Origin: Pollutimonas nitritireducens
GTDB lineage: Bacteria > Pseudomonadota > Gammaproteobacteria > Burkholderiales > Burkholderiaceae_B
Direction of reading: 5' to 3'
Assembly (NCBI RefSeq): GCF_002849615.1
Contig: NZ_PDNV01000003.1
Coordinates: 124,001 to 188,000 of the forward strand
DNA length: 64,000 bases
Program-made: the position numbers and the translations under genes
Shown: piece after piece, positions 44,433 through 56,710 of the stretch
How positions within the stretch are numbered: the stretch's first letter is position 1
Layout: each line of letters opens with the position of its first letter
Notes under the pieces: generated by a model
The model's input: only the letters and a program-made list of their open reading frames with translations
What the model was told of the DNA's origin: nothing
Databases searched by the model: none

Positions 44433-44672
44433 AGTCGCTTCCGTAGGCGCAAAACCACTCGGTCAGCCATAGGCCAACGAGTGTTGCAGGGCAGAACTTA
44501 CTTATCGCAAAAAATACGCATAGGCTGCATTTAACGCTGATGTCGACCCAAGCAGCCCATATTTAATATTCCTTGACGTTATCGTTGCAAGGCAAAGGGG
44601 GCTAGCCGGTCTGCACCATTGTTAGTGCACTACCATGCACAAGAGTTGCGAAAACTCTCAATTTTACAGTAC

Positions 44673-46598
44673 TTAACGTGAAGAAGCACTACTCAGCAGT
44701 GCAATTCGTCGCGTCAATTCGTGATACCTCTTTCGTGAACTTTCATCCTTCAGTCCAGCAAGCACCAATGACGACTGCTCTGCCTTGATGGCCTCGAGCT
44801 CGATACGTCGCATTGCGTCGTTCCATTCGGCCTGCGGATCGGGCAGATCTTCCTGAGCCAACAGCTCAGGGCTTACCGAGGCCAATATGCCAGCCAGGTC
44901 TGAAGCTGGATCGGCTGCCTGCAACAAGGCGCCGGCATGACGCGCGCCGCTGACATTGGCCAGTGCAATAAGGTCCCGGACAAGCACTAGATGGGGGCCT
45001 TGTTCCAATATTTCAAGTTGTTGGTCGCCCAGACTCGAAACAAGTTCCGGATGAGCCAGCAACAGACGCAACAGTCGCTTGGCCATGGGGGTGACCGTGC
45101 GAGCCCTATTACCGCGGGAAGCTCGTGGCGCATCACGGGAAAACGACTGGGATGGCCTGACATCGATACTGTCGTAAGCGCCATAATCATCCGGATCGAA
45201 CATGGGCGCATCCATAAACCCGGGCGGCTCTTCATTTTCGCCAGGCTGCGACGCCTCGCGCTGGGCAACTGGGATGCCGGGCAATGGCGGCGCGGACTCC
45301 GCCGGTACGACTTCCGTCAGCATCTGCGCCAATTCTTCGGGCGTCAGATGCACGAGCTTTGCAAACTCGCGTTCGATCTGCACGCGTAACGTGCCTTCCG
45401 GAAGCGATGCCAGCAACGGTTTGGCCTCGTGCACGCATGCTGCGCGCCCTTCCGCTTCATGCATCGCATGATGCGACGCCAGCTCATCCAGCATGAACCT
45501 CGACAAGGGGACGGCCTCGGCGACCGTCGCCTTGAATGCCTCCTGACCATACTCGCGGATGTAGGAATCCGGATCATGCTCGGAAGGCAGAAACAGGAAC
45601 CGCATCGACACATCGTCGCGCACCAGAGGCAGACAGGTATTCAGCGCACGCCAGGCTGCCTTGCGACCAGCCTTGTCACCGTCGAAACTGAAGATGATCT
45701 TGTTGCTGACCCGTAACAGCTTTTGGATATGGAACGATGTGGTGGCGGTACCAAGGGTGGCCACCGCGTTGTCCAGGCCGTGCTGCGCCAGGCCGACCAC
45801 GTCCATATAGCCTTCCACGACCAGAACATGTCCTTGTTTCCGGATTCCGGTCCGTGCCTCCCAGAGGCCGTACAGCTCGTGGCCCTTCGAAAAAAGCGAT
45901 GTTTCGGGCGAATTGAGGTACTTGGGCTCGCCTTTGCCGATAATGCGTCCACCGAATCCAATCAAGTTTCCCCGCTGATTGCGTATGGGAAACATGATGC
46001 GTTCGCGAAAACGATCATAGCGGCGTCCGTCCTCGGCTTCGATCACCAGGCCCGATTCCACCAGCGAGGGATCCTCGTAATGGGGAAAAATCGATGCGAG
46101 CCCCCGCCGGTCGGCGCCTGCCCAACCCAGTCCGAAACGCGCAGCGATTTCCCCTGACAGTCCACGCTGCTTCAGATAATGAACAGCATTTCGCGCGCCT
46201 TTGAGTTCGCGCACATAATACGCCTGGGCAAGATCAAGAATCTGCTGTTGGCGGGATACTTCGTCTTTGCGTACCTGATCGGCGGCTCGTTGCCGTGGGC
46301 TGCGCGGTTCTTCCGGAACCGTCATGCCGGCACTCCCGGCCAGACTGCGGACCGCCTCGGGGAAGCTGGCGCCGGTATGTTCGATCAGGAAAGTGATGGC
46401 ACTGCCATGCGCACCGCAGCCGAAACAGTGATAGAACTGCTTGGTGGGACTTACGGTGAAAGAGGGGCTTTTTTCATTGTGGAACGGGCAAAGGCCAAGT
46501 AAATTGGCCCCACCCTTGCGCAACTGTACATATCGCCCGACGACGTCAACAACATCTACTCGGGCGAGAAGATCCTGAACAAATGATTCAGGAATCAA
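44673..46598 (-). CDS. dnaG: DNA primase
   Basis: 641 aa. Zinc-binding domain (CPFHNEKSPSFTVSPTKQFYHCFGCGAHG), TOPRIM core (VLVVEGYMDVVGLAQHG, IIFSFDGDKAGRKA) and a C-terminal helicase-interaction domain. It makes RNA primers at the replication fork. The start is a TTG placed immediately after the rpsU stop (TGA-TTG), so translation likely depends on ribosomes leaving rpsU. Confidence 0.97.
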   Translation of the reverse strand: MIPESFVQDLLARVDVVDVVGRYVQLRKGGANLLGLCPFHNEKSPSFTVSPTKQFYHCFGCGAHGSAITFLIEHTGASFPEAVRSLAGSAGMTVPEEPRSPRQRAADQVRKDEVSRQQQILDLAQAYYVRELKGARNAVHYLKQRGLSGEIAARFGLGWAGADRRGLASIFPHYEDPSLVESGLVIEAEDGRRYDRFRERIMFPIRNQRGNLIGFGGRIIGKGEPKYLNSPETSLFSKGHELYGLWEARTGIRKQGHVLVVEGYMDVVGLAQHGLDNAVATLGTATTSFHIQKLLRVSNKIIFSFDGDKAGRKAAWRALNTCLPLVRDDVSMRFLFLPSEHDPDSYIREYGQEAFKATVAEAVPLSRFMLDELASHHAMHEAEGRAACVHEAKPLLASLPEGTLRVQIEREFAKLVHLTPEELAQMLTEVVPAESAPPLPGIPVAQREASQPGENEEPPGFMDAPMFDPDDYGAYDSIDVRPSQSFSRDAPRASRGNRARTVTPMAKRLLRLLLAHPELVSSLGDQQLEILEQGPHLVLVRDLIALANVSGARHAGALLQAADPASDLAGILASVSPELLAQEDLPDPQAEWNDAMRRIELEAIKAEQSSLVLAGLKDESSRKRYHELTRRIALLSSASSR

Positions 46599-46811
46599 TC
46601 AATACAGACGCGGAGGCAGTTGTTGGCTGCGGATGCGTTTGTAGTGGCGCTTGACGGCTGCAGCATGCTTGCGTTTACGTTCAGCAGTGGGCTTTTCGTA
46701 AAATTCGCGGGCGCGCAATTCGGTCAAGAGACCAATTTTCTCGATGGTGCGCTTAAAGCGACGCAATGCGGCTTCAAACGGCTCGTTTTCTTTCAGACGA
46801 ACGATAGGCAT
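46599..46811 (-). CDS. rpsU: 30S ribosomal protein S21
   Basis: 70 aa. The sequence [28 protein letters not shown] then a basic tail is the standard S21. It is the first gene of the macromolecular synthesis operon with dnaG and rpoD. Confidence 0.97.
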   Translation of the reverse strand: MPIVRLKENEPFEAALRRFKRTIEKIGLLTELRAREFYEKPTAERKRKHAAAVKRHYKRIRSQQLPPRLY

Positions 46812-46954
46812 GTAATCTTAAGCCTTGCAAGTTATAGATTAGTGAATTAACGACAACCTAAGAGTTTACCACGAATAGTTGGTTCATGGTTCGATCTCAG
46901 ACCATCAACGTTGGGCCACCCGTCCTTGCCATGGGCATTGGACAGACGAAAAAC

Positions 46955-47494
46955 TCAACCACGAACACCTTTGCGCACCCATGCTTCCAGCTGATGGGGA
47001 CGAATGCTGTCGTAGTCTTCGAAAGGCTGGTGTATCCATGGATTGGTCGGCAGTTTTTCCACGAAATAATCGGGGATGGACTGCGAGTGCCCTTTCCACC
47101 ACAGGACGGCAGTCTTGAGCTCGGTAATGGCCGGAAATTGCGACAGGAGATGGTCGCGCACACGGCCGAAAGTCATGCCTGTATCGACCATATCGTCGAC
47201 CAGCAGCACCCTGCCATCCAGCGTACCGCGGGTAATGGTGATGAACTGCGCAATATCGAGCTGACCCTGTTCGGTGCCAGCCGCTTCGCGATAGCTGCTG
47301 GTGGCCAGAATGCCCAGGGGCACGTCGTATATGCGCGACAATACATCACCGACACGGACCCCACCGCGCGCCAGGCATACGATCTTATCGAAATGCCAGC
47401 CCGACTCGTGTACCGTCAGGGCAAGCCGCTCGATAAGCGCGTGATATTGATCCCAGCTGACCCAATGGTCCCGGTCGGTGCTTGGATTGGTCAT
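46955..47494 (-). CDS. Phosphoribosyltransferase (xanthine/hypoxanthine type)
   Basis: 179 aa. The PRPP-binding loop VLLVDDMVDTGMTF and an upstream KIVCLARGGVRVGDVLS segment fit the type I phosphoribosyltransferases encoded next to purA in this order. The Trp-containing hood (AVLWWKGHSQSIPDYFVEKLPTNPWIHQPFE) resembles xanthine/hypoxanthine salvage enzymes. Proximity to purA supports a purine salvage role; the exact base is not determined. Confidence 0.88.
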   Translation of the reverse strand: MTNPSTDRDHWVSWDQYHALIERLALTVHESGWHFDKIVCLARGGVRVGDVLSRIYDVPLGILATSSYREAAGTEQGQLDIAQFITITRGTLDGRVLLVDDMVDTGMTFGRVRDHLLSQFPAITELKTAVLWWKGHSQSIPDYFVEKLPTNPWIHQPFEDYDSIRPHQLEAWVRKGVRG

Positions 47495-47654
47495 AAGTCG
47501 ATGGTTCCATACTGTTTCGAGGGTCCGTTATGATAAACCGCCAGCCGACCAGCGAAAAGCCGAAAATGGAAAAACCTCGCATTCCTTGCGAAATACGGGG
47601 TGATTTGTTGCAACTTACACGCAAACGTCTTGAGTGCAGCTCCGCCGCCTGTCT

Positions 47655-48992
<1,338 letters not shown>

Positions 48993-49033
48993 TCAGGTTC
49001 AAACCATACGATAAAGCTGTCCGGCATAGCGGA

Positions 49034-50200
49034 TTACTGAATCGCCCTTACCTTCCATACCCCGTCGTCCAGAACAAGCTCCCGGTCGACAGTAAATTCA
49101 TCCAGCCGATGCGGCTGGCCCGGCAACACCTGCACGACAATCTCGCCGGCGCCGCGCAACTGGCGCAACACCGCAACCAGGGCTGCATCATTGCCCCAGG
49201 GAGCGCGTATGGCCTTGGCGATCTGCGCAGGTGGCAGGCCCGCCGACAACTTGCGCAAATCGAGACTGAAGCCCGTGGCGGGACGGGAACGCCCAAACGC
49301 CTTGGCCACTCCGTCGTAACGGCCGCCCTTGACCAGGGCATCATGCCATCCTTCGGCATAGATGGAAAACACGACGCCTGAATGATAGCCATAACCGCTG
49401 CCCATATCTGCCAGGTCGATGCTGAACTGGTGCATGGGCAGGGCCCGGACCAGCGTTTCGAGATCGTCCAGTCCGGCCAGCAAGGCGGGTAAAGCAGGCA
49501 GGACCACGCGTGCCCTGGCAATGACGTCTGGTCCGCCGTACAGAGAGGCCAAATCGAGCAAGGCCTTGATCGTGACCGGCTGGATATCCGGCATCGTCGA
49601 CGGGAGATCGCTGATGGCCGGGATATCCTTGGTGCTGAGCAATTCGGATATGGCTTCTTCCGCACCCTGCAAGGCGGGGTCGGAATCGATGATCGCCCGC
49701 ACTACGCCGGGGTGGTTGAGATCGAGCCTGGCATGCTTGACGCCGGCCCGCTTGACGCTTTCCAGTGCTAGTTCCAGCACTTCGATATCGGCTTCGACGC
49801 CCGCATGACCGAATATTTCGGCACCGATCTGGAGTAGCTCACGATCGGACAGCAAACCAGACGGCCGCGCGTGCAAGACCGATCCACAGTAGCATAAGCG
49901 GGTGGCGCCCTCGCGATTGAGCAGGTGAGCATCGATGCGCGAAACCTGTGGCGTCATGTCGGCGCGCACGCCCATGGTGCGGCCCGATAGCTGATCAACC
50001 AGCTTGCAGGTGCGCAGATTCAGCGCACTGCCTGTGCCTGAAAGCAGAGAGTCGATGTATTCAACCAACGGCGGTGCGACAAGTTCGAAGCCATAAGTTC
50101 GGTACAGGTCCAGCAAATTGCGCCGCAGCTCTTCGATGCGACGCGCCTCGGCAGGCAGAATATCGGCCAGACTTTCTGGCAACAACCAATTGGACATCAT
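49034..50200 (-). CDS. hisZ: ATP phosphoribosyltransferase regulatory subunit
   Basis: 388 aa from one of two tandem ATG codons. The class II synthetase-like fold is seen ([39 protein letters not shown]... [17 protein letters not shown]...), but it lacks the histidyl-tRNA synthetase anticodon domain. HisZ pairs with short-form HisG to start histidine synthesis and sense histidine. Position between hflC and purA is typical for Burkholderiales. Confidence 0.95.
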   Translation of the reverse strand: MMSNWLLPESLADILPAEARRIEELRRNLLDLYRTYGFELVAPPLVEYIDSLLSGTGSALNLRTCKLVDQLSGRTMGVRADMTPQVSRIDAHLLNREGATRLCYCGSVLHARPSGLLSDRELLQIGAEIFGHAGVEADIEVLELALESVKRAGVKHARLDLNHPGVVRAIIDSDPALQGAEEAISELLSTKDIPAISDLPSTMPDIQPVTIKALLDLASLYGGPDVIARARVVLPALPALLAGLDDLETLVRALPMHQFSIDLADMGSGYGYHSGVVFSIYAEGWHDALVKGGRYDGVAKAFGRSRPATGFSLDLRKLSAGLPPAQIAKAIRAPWGNDAALVAVLRQLRGAGEIVVQVLPGQPHRLDEFTVDRELVLDDGVWKVRAIQ

Positions 50201-50404
50201 CCGGTCCTGAAAAATATTGCAAATAGCACTGCCAAACAAAAAGCGACCTGGGGCGTAAGCCCGCCAAGTCGCTTGCGGTAGGAAGTTAAACAAAACTTAC
50301 GCGATAGTATAAACGATAGGGACCAATAAGGAAACCGGACCGGGTCGCCTTGTCCGTCCACCGGCACATCGCCGCGCAATGAACATGCGATTTCACTGCT
50401 GACG

Positions 50405-50450
50405 AAAACCATCTGCCCGGCGCCGCTGCGTCAAGCAATGGGCCGGGCAG
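50405..50450 (-). terminator. Candidate terminator between hflC and hisZ
   Basis: CTGCCCGG and CCGGGCAG form an 8-bp stem with a large G+C-rich loop, followed on the minus strand by ATGGTTTTCG. It is weakly U-rich, so it could also be a processing hairpin. The interval holds no gene; the DUF2065 mini-gene often found here in relatives was not seen. Confidence 0.4.
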
Positions 50451-50471
50451 GTGTTTGGTCAGGCAGACAGG

Positions 50472-51362
50472 TCAGGGTTTGGCAGGATTGCCGCCCTCGG
50501 GCGATGTCCAGAACTTGAAAAAGTCGGATTTCGGGCTGAGGACCAGGGTATCGTTGGCACCGGAGAAGGCGGCGCGGTATCCTTCGAGGCTCTTGTAAAA
50601 GCTGAAGAACTCGGGGTTTTTCCCGTAAGCGTCGGCATAAATCGCCGCGGCCTTCGCATCGCCCTCGCCGCGGATGCCTTGCGATTCAGCGTAGGCTTTT
50701 GCAACCAGCTCCTGGCGTTGGCGATCGGCTTGAGCACGAATGCGTTCACTATCGGCAGCGCCTGTGGCACGCAGACGGTTGGCCTCTTGCTTGCGCTCCG
50801 CTTCCATTCGCCGGTAAACCGACTCGGAAATTTCAGGCGCGAAATCGATGCGGCGCAGACGTACGTCGACGACCTGGACACCCAGCGGCTTGGCGCGAGC
50901 CTCTACCGTAGTGAGCACTTCCTTCATGATGGTGTCGCGTTCGCTGGAAACCACTTCCTTCACAGTACGGACGTTGACGGACGCGTTAAGCGCATCGCGA
51001 ATTTGCGCTTGCAGACGTTCGACGGCAGCACGATCGTTGGCGCCGAAGGTAACGTAGAAAAGGCGAGGGTCGGCGATGCGCCACTTCACGAAGGAATCGA
51101 TCAGCAGGTTTTTCTTTTCTGCTGTCTGGATTCGTTCAGGATCGTTGGTTTCGATGGTTTGCAGGCGCTTGTCAAGACGCACCACATTCTCGAACGGCGG
51201 TGGCAACTTGAAATACAGACCTGGCTCGGTGATGGTCTCGCGAACTTCACCCAAGGCAAACACCAGAGCAGAATCACGCTCGCGAACGACGAACACGCAC
51301 GTGGAAAGAATTGCCAGCAAGATGACCAGGCCGACTAAAGCGGGAAAAAAACGTTGCATCAT
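50472..51362 (-). CDS. hflC: HflC, SPFH-domain modulator of FtsH
   Basis: 296 aa. One N-terminal membrane anchor (PALVGLVILLAILSTCVFVV) then the SPFH/prohibitin domain (ALVFALGEVRETITEPGLYFKLPPPFENVVRLDKRLQTIE) and a coiled coil (RRMEAERKQEANRLRATGAADSERIRAQADRQ). With HflK it forms the large periplasmic cage around the FtsH protease. It follows hflK after six bases. Confidence 0.95.
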   Translation of the reverse strand: MMQRFFPALVGLVILLAILSTCVFVVRERDSALVFALGEVRETITEPGLYFKLPPPFENVVRLDKRLQTIETNDPERIQTAEKKNLLIDSFVKWRIADPRLFYVTFGANDRAAVERLQAQIRDALNASVNVRTVKEVVSSERDTIMKEVLTTVEARAKPLGVQVVDVRLRRIDFAPEISESVYRRMEAERKQEANRLRATGAADSERIRAQADRQRQELVAKAYAESQGIRGEGDAKAAAIYADAYGKNPEFFSFYKSLEGYRAAFSGANDTLVLSPKSDFFKFWTSPEGGNPAKP

Positions 51363-51368
51363 GGCCTC

Positions 51369-52676
51369 CTAGCGTGAATACGGATTCGTCAGCGCATTCT
51401 TGGTTGAAGCGCTGTTATCGGGCGTACTGGTTCTCGCTGGAGTACTGGCCGTCTTCGGAGGCGGAGCAGCCATGGCAGCCGCGCCCGTGGTGCTCTCGAC
51501 CGAACTGCTGGAACGGGTGCCTGCACCCGCCGCCTGTTGCACGATTTTGTCCAGGGGCAAATACAACATGTTGTTGCTTGCCTCGGAATCGATCATGACT
51601 TTACTGCTGCGTTCAAGAATCTCTTGCATGGTCGACAAGTACATGCGTTCGCGCGTTATGTCGGGTGCTTTGGCGAATTCGGACTCGACACTGGTGTAGC
51701 GGGAAGTATCACCCTGGGCGTCACCGATGGTCGTAGCGCGGTAGCCCTCGGCCTCCTGCACCATACGTGCAACCTGGCCTTGCGCCTCGGGCAATACCTT
51801 GTTGGCATAGGCATTCCCTTCGTTGATCTGGCGTTCGCGGTCTTGTCCGGCTTTTACCGCGTCGTCAAAGGCGGCCTGCACCTGCTCGGGCGGCTGTACG
51901 TTCTGGATTGCCACAGTGCTGATCTGTACGCCGGTCTTGTAGACGTCGAGTATGCTCTGCGCCAGGGTCTGCACTTCGGTTGCGACCTCGGTACGACCGG
52001 AATACAGGACGAAGTCCATCGGCTTCCTGCCGACGATTTCACGCATGGCTGTTTCGGCCGCCTGACGAACGGATTCGTCGGGCTGGCTGGTATTGAACAG
52101 GTAATCAGGCGCGCCGGTAGGCATCAAACGGTATTGCACCACGAATTGGAGATCTACGATGTTCTCGTCGGTGGTAAGCATGAGGGACTCAGGCAGAACC
52201 TTGTTTCTCGCGGTGCCTCGAAAACCGACTTCGAATGTGCGCAGTTGCGAAATATTGACGGACTCGTGGCTCTCGATAGGGTAAGGCATATGCCACTGCA
52301 AGCCTGGAGACAGTGTCTTGGTGTACTTGCCAAACTGCGTAACCACCGCAACCTGCCCTTCCTGCACGATCACCAGCCCGCTGGCCAGCCATAATCCCAC
52401 CAAGATGACGGCCACGCCGGCGATCATCTTTGGGGAACCCTTGGGCATGGAGGGCAGGCCGTTGCCGCCCGAACCATTGCCGCCGCCGAAACGATTATCA
52501 CCGCGCTTGGGCTTGCGTCCGAAAAGGGACCCCAGGCGTGAATTGAAATCGCGCCAGACCTCATCGAGGTCGGGAGGTCCGTCGCCCTTTGGACGGCGAG
52601 GAGGTTCGGAACCGTTATTACCACCACGGCCCCAGCCTGGATCATTCAGATTAAAGATTTTCGATATTTGACGCAT
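51369..52676 (-). CDS. hflK: HflK, SPFH-domain partner of HflC
   Basis: 435 aa from MRQISKIFNLNDPGW. Gly/Asn-rich N-terminal cytosolic tail with GNNGSEPPRRPKGDGPPDLDEVWRDF, one membrane helix near residue 90, the SPFH domain (VVTQFGKYTKTLSPGLQWHMPYPIESHESVN) and a long helix. The C-terminal tail is Ala/Thr/Ser/Pro-rich low complexity. Its first 26 bases overlap the end of hflX. Confidence 0.95.
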   Translation of the reverse strand: MRQISKIFNLNDPGWGRGGNNGSEPPRRPKGDGPPDLDEVWRDFNSRLGSLFGRKPKRGDNRFGGGNGSGGNGLPSMPKGSPKMIAGVAVILVGLWLASGLVIVQEGQVAVVTQFGKYTKTLSPGLQWHMPYPIESHESVNISQLRTFEVGFRGTARNKVLPESLMLTTDENIVDLQFVVQYRLMPTGAPDYLFNTSQPDESVRQAAETAMREIVGRKPMDFVLYSGRTEVATEVQTLAQSILDVYKTGVQISTVAIQNVQPPEQVQAAFDDAVKAGQDRERQINEGNAYANKVLPEAQGQVARMVQEAEGYRATTIGDAQGDTSRYTSVESEFAKAPDITRERMYLSTMQEILERSSKVMIDSEASNNMLYLPLDKIVQQAAGAGTRSSSSVESTTGAAAMAAPPPKTASTPARTSTPDNSASTKNALTNPYSR

Positions 52677-53748
52677 TATTTCCCGCGATTTGACCTGATT
52701 CGACAATTGCCCCACGCAAACCATCTAAACCGGCGCGCTTCAGAGCGCTCACAAAAACTCGTGCAATCGTACCATGTTCATTGCGCTCTACCCTGGGCTC
52801 GTACCCGGCTTCATCTATTTTGTTATAGACCAGAATGCGTGGGATCTCGTCAGCCCCGATATCAGCCAGCACTTTGTCGACTTCAGCCATCTGTTCGTCA
52901 CGTTGCGGACTGGAGGCATCTACCACGTGCAAAAGCAAATCGGCCTGGACCGTTTCTTCCAGGGTCGCACGGAAGGCGGCGATGAGCGTAGGTGGCAAGT
53001 CGCGAATAAAACCGACCGTGTCCGAGATGACCACCTGGCCCGCCCCTTCTATCCAGACACGCCTTGTGGTGGTGTCCAGGGTAGCAAACAGCTGGTCGGC
53101 GGCAAAGGCGCCGGCCCGGGTAAGCGAATTGAACAACGTGGATTTGCCAGCGTTGGTGTAGCCCACCAGCGATACCGAAAGTATGCTTCCACGCGAACGT
53201 GAACGACGTTGGGTGGTGCGCTGGCGCTGGACACGTTCCAGACGCTCTTTCAAGAGGCGGACTTTGTCGCCGATGATGCGGCGATCCATTTCAAGCTGCG
53301 CCTCGCCCGGTCCCCGCATTCCGATGCCGCCGCGCTGACGCTCGAGGTGAGACCACATACGGGTCAGACGCGTGGATAAATGTTGCAACTGGGCGAGTTC
53401 GACTTGGAGTTTACCTTCATGACTTTTGGCACGCAGCGCGAATATGTCAAGAATCAAGGCAACCCGATCCACGACACGACGATTGAAACCACGTTCCAGG
53501 TTGCGTTGCTGGCCAGGAGTCAGAGGTTGGTCGAACAAGACGATTTCCGCACCCGTTTCATCGGCAATCAAGACCGCTTCGTCGAGTTTTCCGGTACCAA
53601 TGAACAGCGCTGCATCAGGCCGGGAACGACGCGCCACAACAGTGGCAACGACCTCCGCTCCTGCGCCTTTGGCCAGCATCAGGAACTCATCGGCATGCGC
53701 CTGATAATCCGGCTTGCCGAGGTCTACATTGAGGATAAGGACCTTCAT
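52651..53748 (-). CDS. hflX: GTPase HflX
   Basis: 365 aa. N-terminal HflX domain (AALFIGTGKLDEAVLIADE, FDQPLTPGQQRNLER) then the G domain: LVGYTNAGKSTLFN (G1), DTVGFIRDLPP (G3), YNKID (G4). It splits stalled 70S ribosomes during heat and antibiotic stress. Placement hfq-hflX-hflK-hflC is the conserved order. Its end overlaps hflK by 26 bases. Confidence 0.96.
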   Translation of the reverse strand: MKVLILNVDLGKPDYQAHADEFLMLAKGAGAEVVATVVARRSRPDAALFIGTGKLDEAVLIADETGAEIVLFDQPLTPGQQRNLERGFNRRVVDRVALILDIFALRAKSHEGKLQVELAQLQHLSTRLTRMWSHLERQRGGIGMRGPGEAQLEMDRRIIGDKVRLLKERLERVQRQRTTQRRSRSRGSILSVSLVGYTNAGKSTLFNSLTRAGAFAADQLFATLDTTTRRVWIEGAGQVVISDTVGFIRDLPPTLIAAFRATLEETVQADLLLHVVDASSPQRDEQMAEVDKVLADIGADEIPRILVYNKIDEAGYEPRVERNEHGTIARVFVSALKRAGLDGLRGAIVESGQIAGNNASNIENL

Positions 53749-53823
53749 GAGAAGGCCATTAACGAAGTACCCGCCGGCACTGAGCGCACGGCGGGCATTT
53801 GATTGGCTGGGTAAAGCGGGGAC

Positions 53824-54060
53824 TTACTCAGAGGGTTCATCCACTTGGAAAACAACCGGTCTTGCGGGGACTACGGTAGAGATGGCGTGTTTGTAAACCA
53901 TTTGTGTAACGGTATTGCGTAACAGAACGACATATTGATCAAACGATTCAACCTGCCCTTGCAGCTTGATTCCATTAACCAGGTAAATCGATACGGGCAC
54001 GTGATCCTTGCGTAATGCATTCAAAAACGGATCTTGTAGTGTTTGCCCTTTGTTGCTCAT
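53824..54060 (-). CDS. hfq: RNA chaperone Hfq
   Basis: 78 aa. Sm1 and Sm2 motifs are standard: [31 protein letters not shown] and the [14 protein letters not shown] end. It joins small RNAs to mRNA targets as a hexamer. It precedes hflX by 75 bases. Confidence 0.97.
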   Translation of the reverse strand: MSNKGQTLQDPFLNALRKDHVPVSIYLVNGIKLQGQVESFDQYVVLLRNTVTQMVYKHAISTVVPARPVVFQVDEPSE

Positions 54061-54176
54061 TGGCTAGGCTCCAATTGTGTTGTTATTTAAAGTAATTTTG
54101 GTGAAGGGATCTACTGTACAGGGTTTTCCCTGAATACGCACTGGTAACAGGCCAAATCCGACAGATCGATCTAATT

Positions 54177-55259
54177 CTAATGGGTTTTCAACAATATTTC
54201 GGACAAGGTATTGCATAGACGGTCGGAGTCGGCCTGAGTTCCTATCGTGATACGCAAAAACTGGTCGATTCGCGCGATGCTGAAATGCCGTACAAGTATG
54301 CCGTGTGCCCGTAGCATGCGGCTTAGCGCCGCTGCGTCATGTTCGGAATGGCGTGCAAAAACGAAGTTTGCTTGAGAAGGTAAAACTTGGAATCCAAGCG
54401 TTTTCAATTGTTGCGTAAGTGCTTCCCGCAACCGGATCACGGCATTTCGGGTCTCGTCGAAATAGGCCGTATCTTGCAAGGCGGCAACCGCCCCGACTTG
54501 CGCCAGGCTGTCCAAGGGATAAGAGTTGAAGCTGTCCTTGATGCGCATGAGTCCATCGACAATTTCTTTCGATGCGACGGCGTAGCCGACGCGCAGCCCG
54601 GCAAGTGAACGCGACTTGGACAGCGTATGCACCACGACAAGATTCGGGCATTCCGACAGCAATGCGATTGCCGAGCTTGCTCCAAAATCGACATAGGCCT
54701 CATCGACCACCACCGGGACGTCTGGATTGGCGAGCGCAATAACCCGGATATCGGCCAGAGACAACGCAATACCGGTGGGTGCATTCGGATTGGAAAAGAT
54801 GATGCCGGCCGGCTTGGCAGGCTGCACACCAGCGTAGTCCGAAACACGTATCGAATAGTCGTCGGCAAGCGGTATGGTTTGGCAGGCAATGCCGTATAGC
54901 TTGCAATACGTACGATAGAAGCTATAGGTGATATCCGGCATGACCAATGGTCGGTCGCCATGCCGGAACAAGCCATTGAAAATGTGCGCCAGCACTTCGT
55001 CCGATCCGTTGCCGGGAAAGACCTGTGCCGTGTCGACACCATGCAGGGTGGAGACCGTCTGGCGCAATGCCATGGCGTCATTGTCCGGATACAGGCGCAG
55101 GTTATCGTTGGTGGCCGCCTTGATGGCGGCCAGTACACGCGGCGAAGGACCAAAGGGATGTTCGTTGGTATTCAACTTCAACAGATTGTCCAACCTGGGC
55201 TGTTCGCCCGGAGTATACGGAGACAGATCCGCGACATGATCACTCCAGTAACGACTCAC
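54177..55259 (-). CDS. hisC: Histidinol-phosphate aminotransferase
   Basis: 360 aa PLP fold-type I enzyme. The PLP lysine lies in [17 protein letters not shown], with NPNAPTG and [10 protein letters not shown] upstream. It converts imidazole acetol phosphate to histidinol phosphate. It begins inside the der stop (ATGA overlap), an odd pairing of a histidine gene with a ribosome GTPase operon that is usual in this bacterial group. Confidence 0.94.
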   Translation of the reverse strand: MSRYWSDHVADLSPYTPGEQPRLDNLLKLNTNEHPFGPSPRVLAAIKAATNDNLRLYPDNDAMALRQTVSTLHGVDTAQVFPGNGSDEVLAHIFNGLFRHGDRPLVMPDITYSFYRTYCKLYGIACQTIPLADDYSIRVSDYAGVQPAKPAGIIFSNPNAPTGIALSLADIRVIALANPDVPVVVDEAYVDFGASSAIALLSECPNLVVVHTLSKSRSLAGLRVGYAVASKEIVDGLMRIKDSFNSYPLDSLAQVGAVAALQDTAYFDETRNAVIRLREALTQQLKTLGFQVLPSQANFVFARHSEHDAAALSRMLRAHGILVRHFSIARIDQFLRITIGTQADSDRLCNTLSEILLKTH

Positions 55260-56710
55260 GAGGCCCCCTGTGCGTATGGATTATGCGATGACTTGAATTC
55301 AATGCGCAATGGCGTGCCCTCGAGCTTGAATGTGGTGCGGAAGCGGGTTTCGAGATAACGACGGTACGACTCTGAAATGTTGTCCAATGCGTTGCCGTGT
55401 ATGACGATAAGCGGCGGATTCTGGCCGCCCTGGTGCGCGTAGCGCATCTTGGGCCTGAAAATTCCTTTGCGCGGCGGCGGTTGCTGCTCCACCGCGGCCT
55501 GCAGCACACGGGTGAGCTTGGGTGTGGACAGCTTGGCAAACGCCGCGGCATGGGCGGTATTTACGGACCTGATCAGTGCATTGATGCCGGCGCCATTAAG
55601 GGCCGAGATGGTGTGCATTTTAGCAAATGACAGGAAGCGCAACTTGCGTTCGAATTCACGCAATATGGTTTCGCGCTGATGAGCGTCGAGTCCATCCCAC
55701 TTATTGATGCCCACCACCAGCGCCCTGCCCGTTTCAAGTACAAAGCCCGCAATATGGGCATCCTGGTCCGAGATTTCGGTTTGTGCATCCAGCATGAGCA
55801 ACACCACGTTGCACGCTTCGATAGCCTGGAGGGTTTTGATCACCGAGAATTTTTCTACCGCTTCGAACACCTTTCCGCGCCGGCGCAGGCCCGCCGTGTC
55901 GATTAGCGTGTAAGCAACCCCGCCGCGTTCGAAGTCGATCTCGATGGCGTCCCGCGTCGTGCCCGGCATATTGAAGGCGATCACGCGTTCTTCACCCAGC
56001 AAAGTATTGATGAGCGTGGATTTCCCTACGTTGGGCCTTCCGACTATGGCAAGCTTGATGCGATGGTTGATCGGCGCCTCGGCGTCTTCGTCGGGTTCTT
56101 TGGCCTCTTCGGCATCAAGATCGATATCGCCATCGTCTTCGAAGGCTGCATTGGCCTCGTCGAGATCGAAAACCGGCGCTTCGGATTCGCTGGTCTCTTC
56201 CTTGTCGAGGAACGACAGGGCAAGATCGATGAGGTCGACCACGCCGTCGCCGTGCGACGCGGAAATTGGATGCGGCTCGCCAAGGCCAAGCTCGTGAAAC
56301 TCGGAGGCCGCCGACCCGTAACGCATCCCTTCGGCCTTGTTGACCGCCAGAAACACGCGCTGCCCGGTTTTACGCAGCAAACGCGCAATCTCGTGATCGT
56401 GCGCGTTTACGCCTGCTCTCGCGTCGACCAGGAAGATGACAACATCGGATTCAGCGATTGCCTGCTGCGTCTGGCGTGCCATTTCAAGCAGGATGCCGTC
56501 TTTGGCAACCGGCTCGAAGCCACCCGTATCCACCGCGATGAACGGATGGTTGCCAACGCGTCCTTCACCATAGTGACGATCACGGGTCAAGCCCGCGAAG
56601 TCAGCAACCAGAGCCGCGCGGGAGCGTGTGATCCGGTTGAACAACGTGGACTTGCCCACATTGGCACGCCCCACTATGGCCACTACCGGTTTGAACTTGA
56701 CACTATTCAA
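55256..56710 (-). CDS. der: Ribosome biogenesis GTPase Der (EngA)
   Basis: 484 aa with two tandem G domains: [13 protein letters not shown] near the N-terminus and [13 protein letters not shown] near residue 230, then a KH-like C-terminal domain. An acidic linker (about residues 175-215; [32 protein letters not shown]) is longer than in the E. coli protein. It is needed for 50S assembly. It overlaps bamB by four bases upstream and hisC by four bases downstream. Confidence 0.96.
   Translation of the reverse strand: MNSVKFKPVVAIVGRANVGKSTLFNRITRSRAALVADFAGLTRDRHYGEGRVGNHPFIAVDTGGFEPVAKDGILLEMARQTQQAIAESDVVIFLVDARAGVNAHDHEIARLLRKTGQRVFLAVNKAEGMRYGSAASEFHELGLGEPHPISASHGDGVVDLIDLALSFLDKEETSESEAPVFDLDEANAAFEDDGDIDLDAEEAKEPDEDAEAPINHRIKLAIVGRPNVGKSTLINTLLGEERVIAFNMPGTTRDAIEIDFERGGVAYTLIDTAGLRRRGKVFEAVEKFSVIKTLQAIEACNVVLLMLDAQTEISDQDAHIAGFVLETGRALVVGINKWDGLDAHQRETILREFERKLRFLSFAKMHTISALNGAGINALIRSVNTAHAAAFAKLSTPKLTRVLQAAVEQQPPPRKGIFRPKMRYAHQGGQNPPLIVIHGNALDNISESYRRYLETRFRTTFKLEGTPLRIEFKSSHNPYAQGAS

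Noticed and set aside
44433-44672. Possible small RNA or heat-shock promoter between dnaG and rpoD
   Set aside because: The repeated GTGCA words and a weak hairpin do not match a known RNA or sigma32 consensus.
50451-51338. Long plus-strand open frame
   Set aside because: Antisense shadow of hflC; the same holds for the frames opposite hflK (51537-52394) and dnaE2 (19687-20556).
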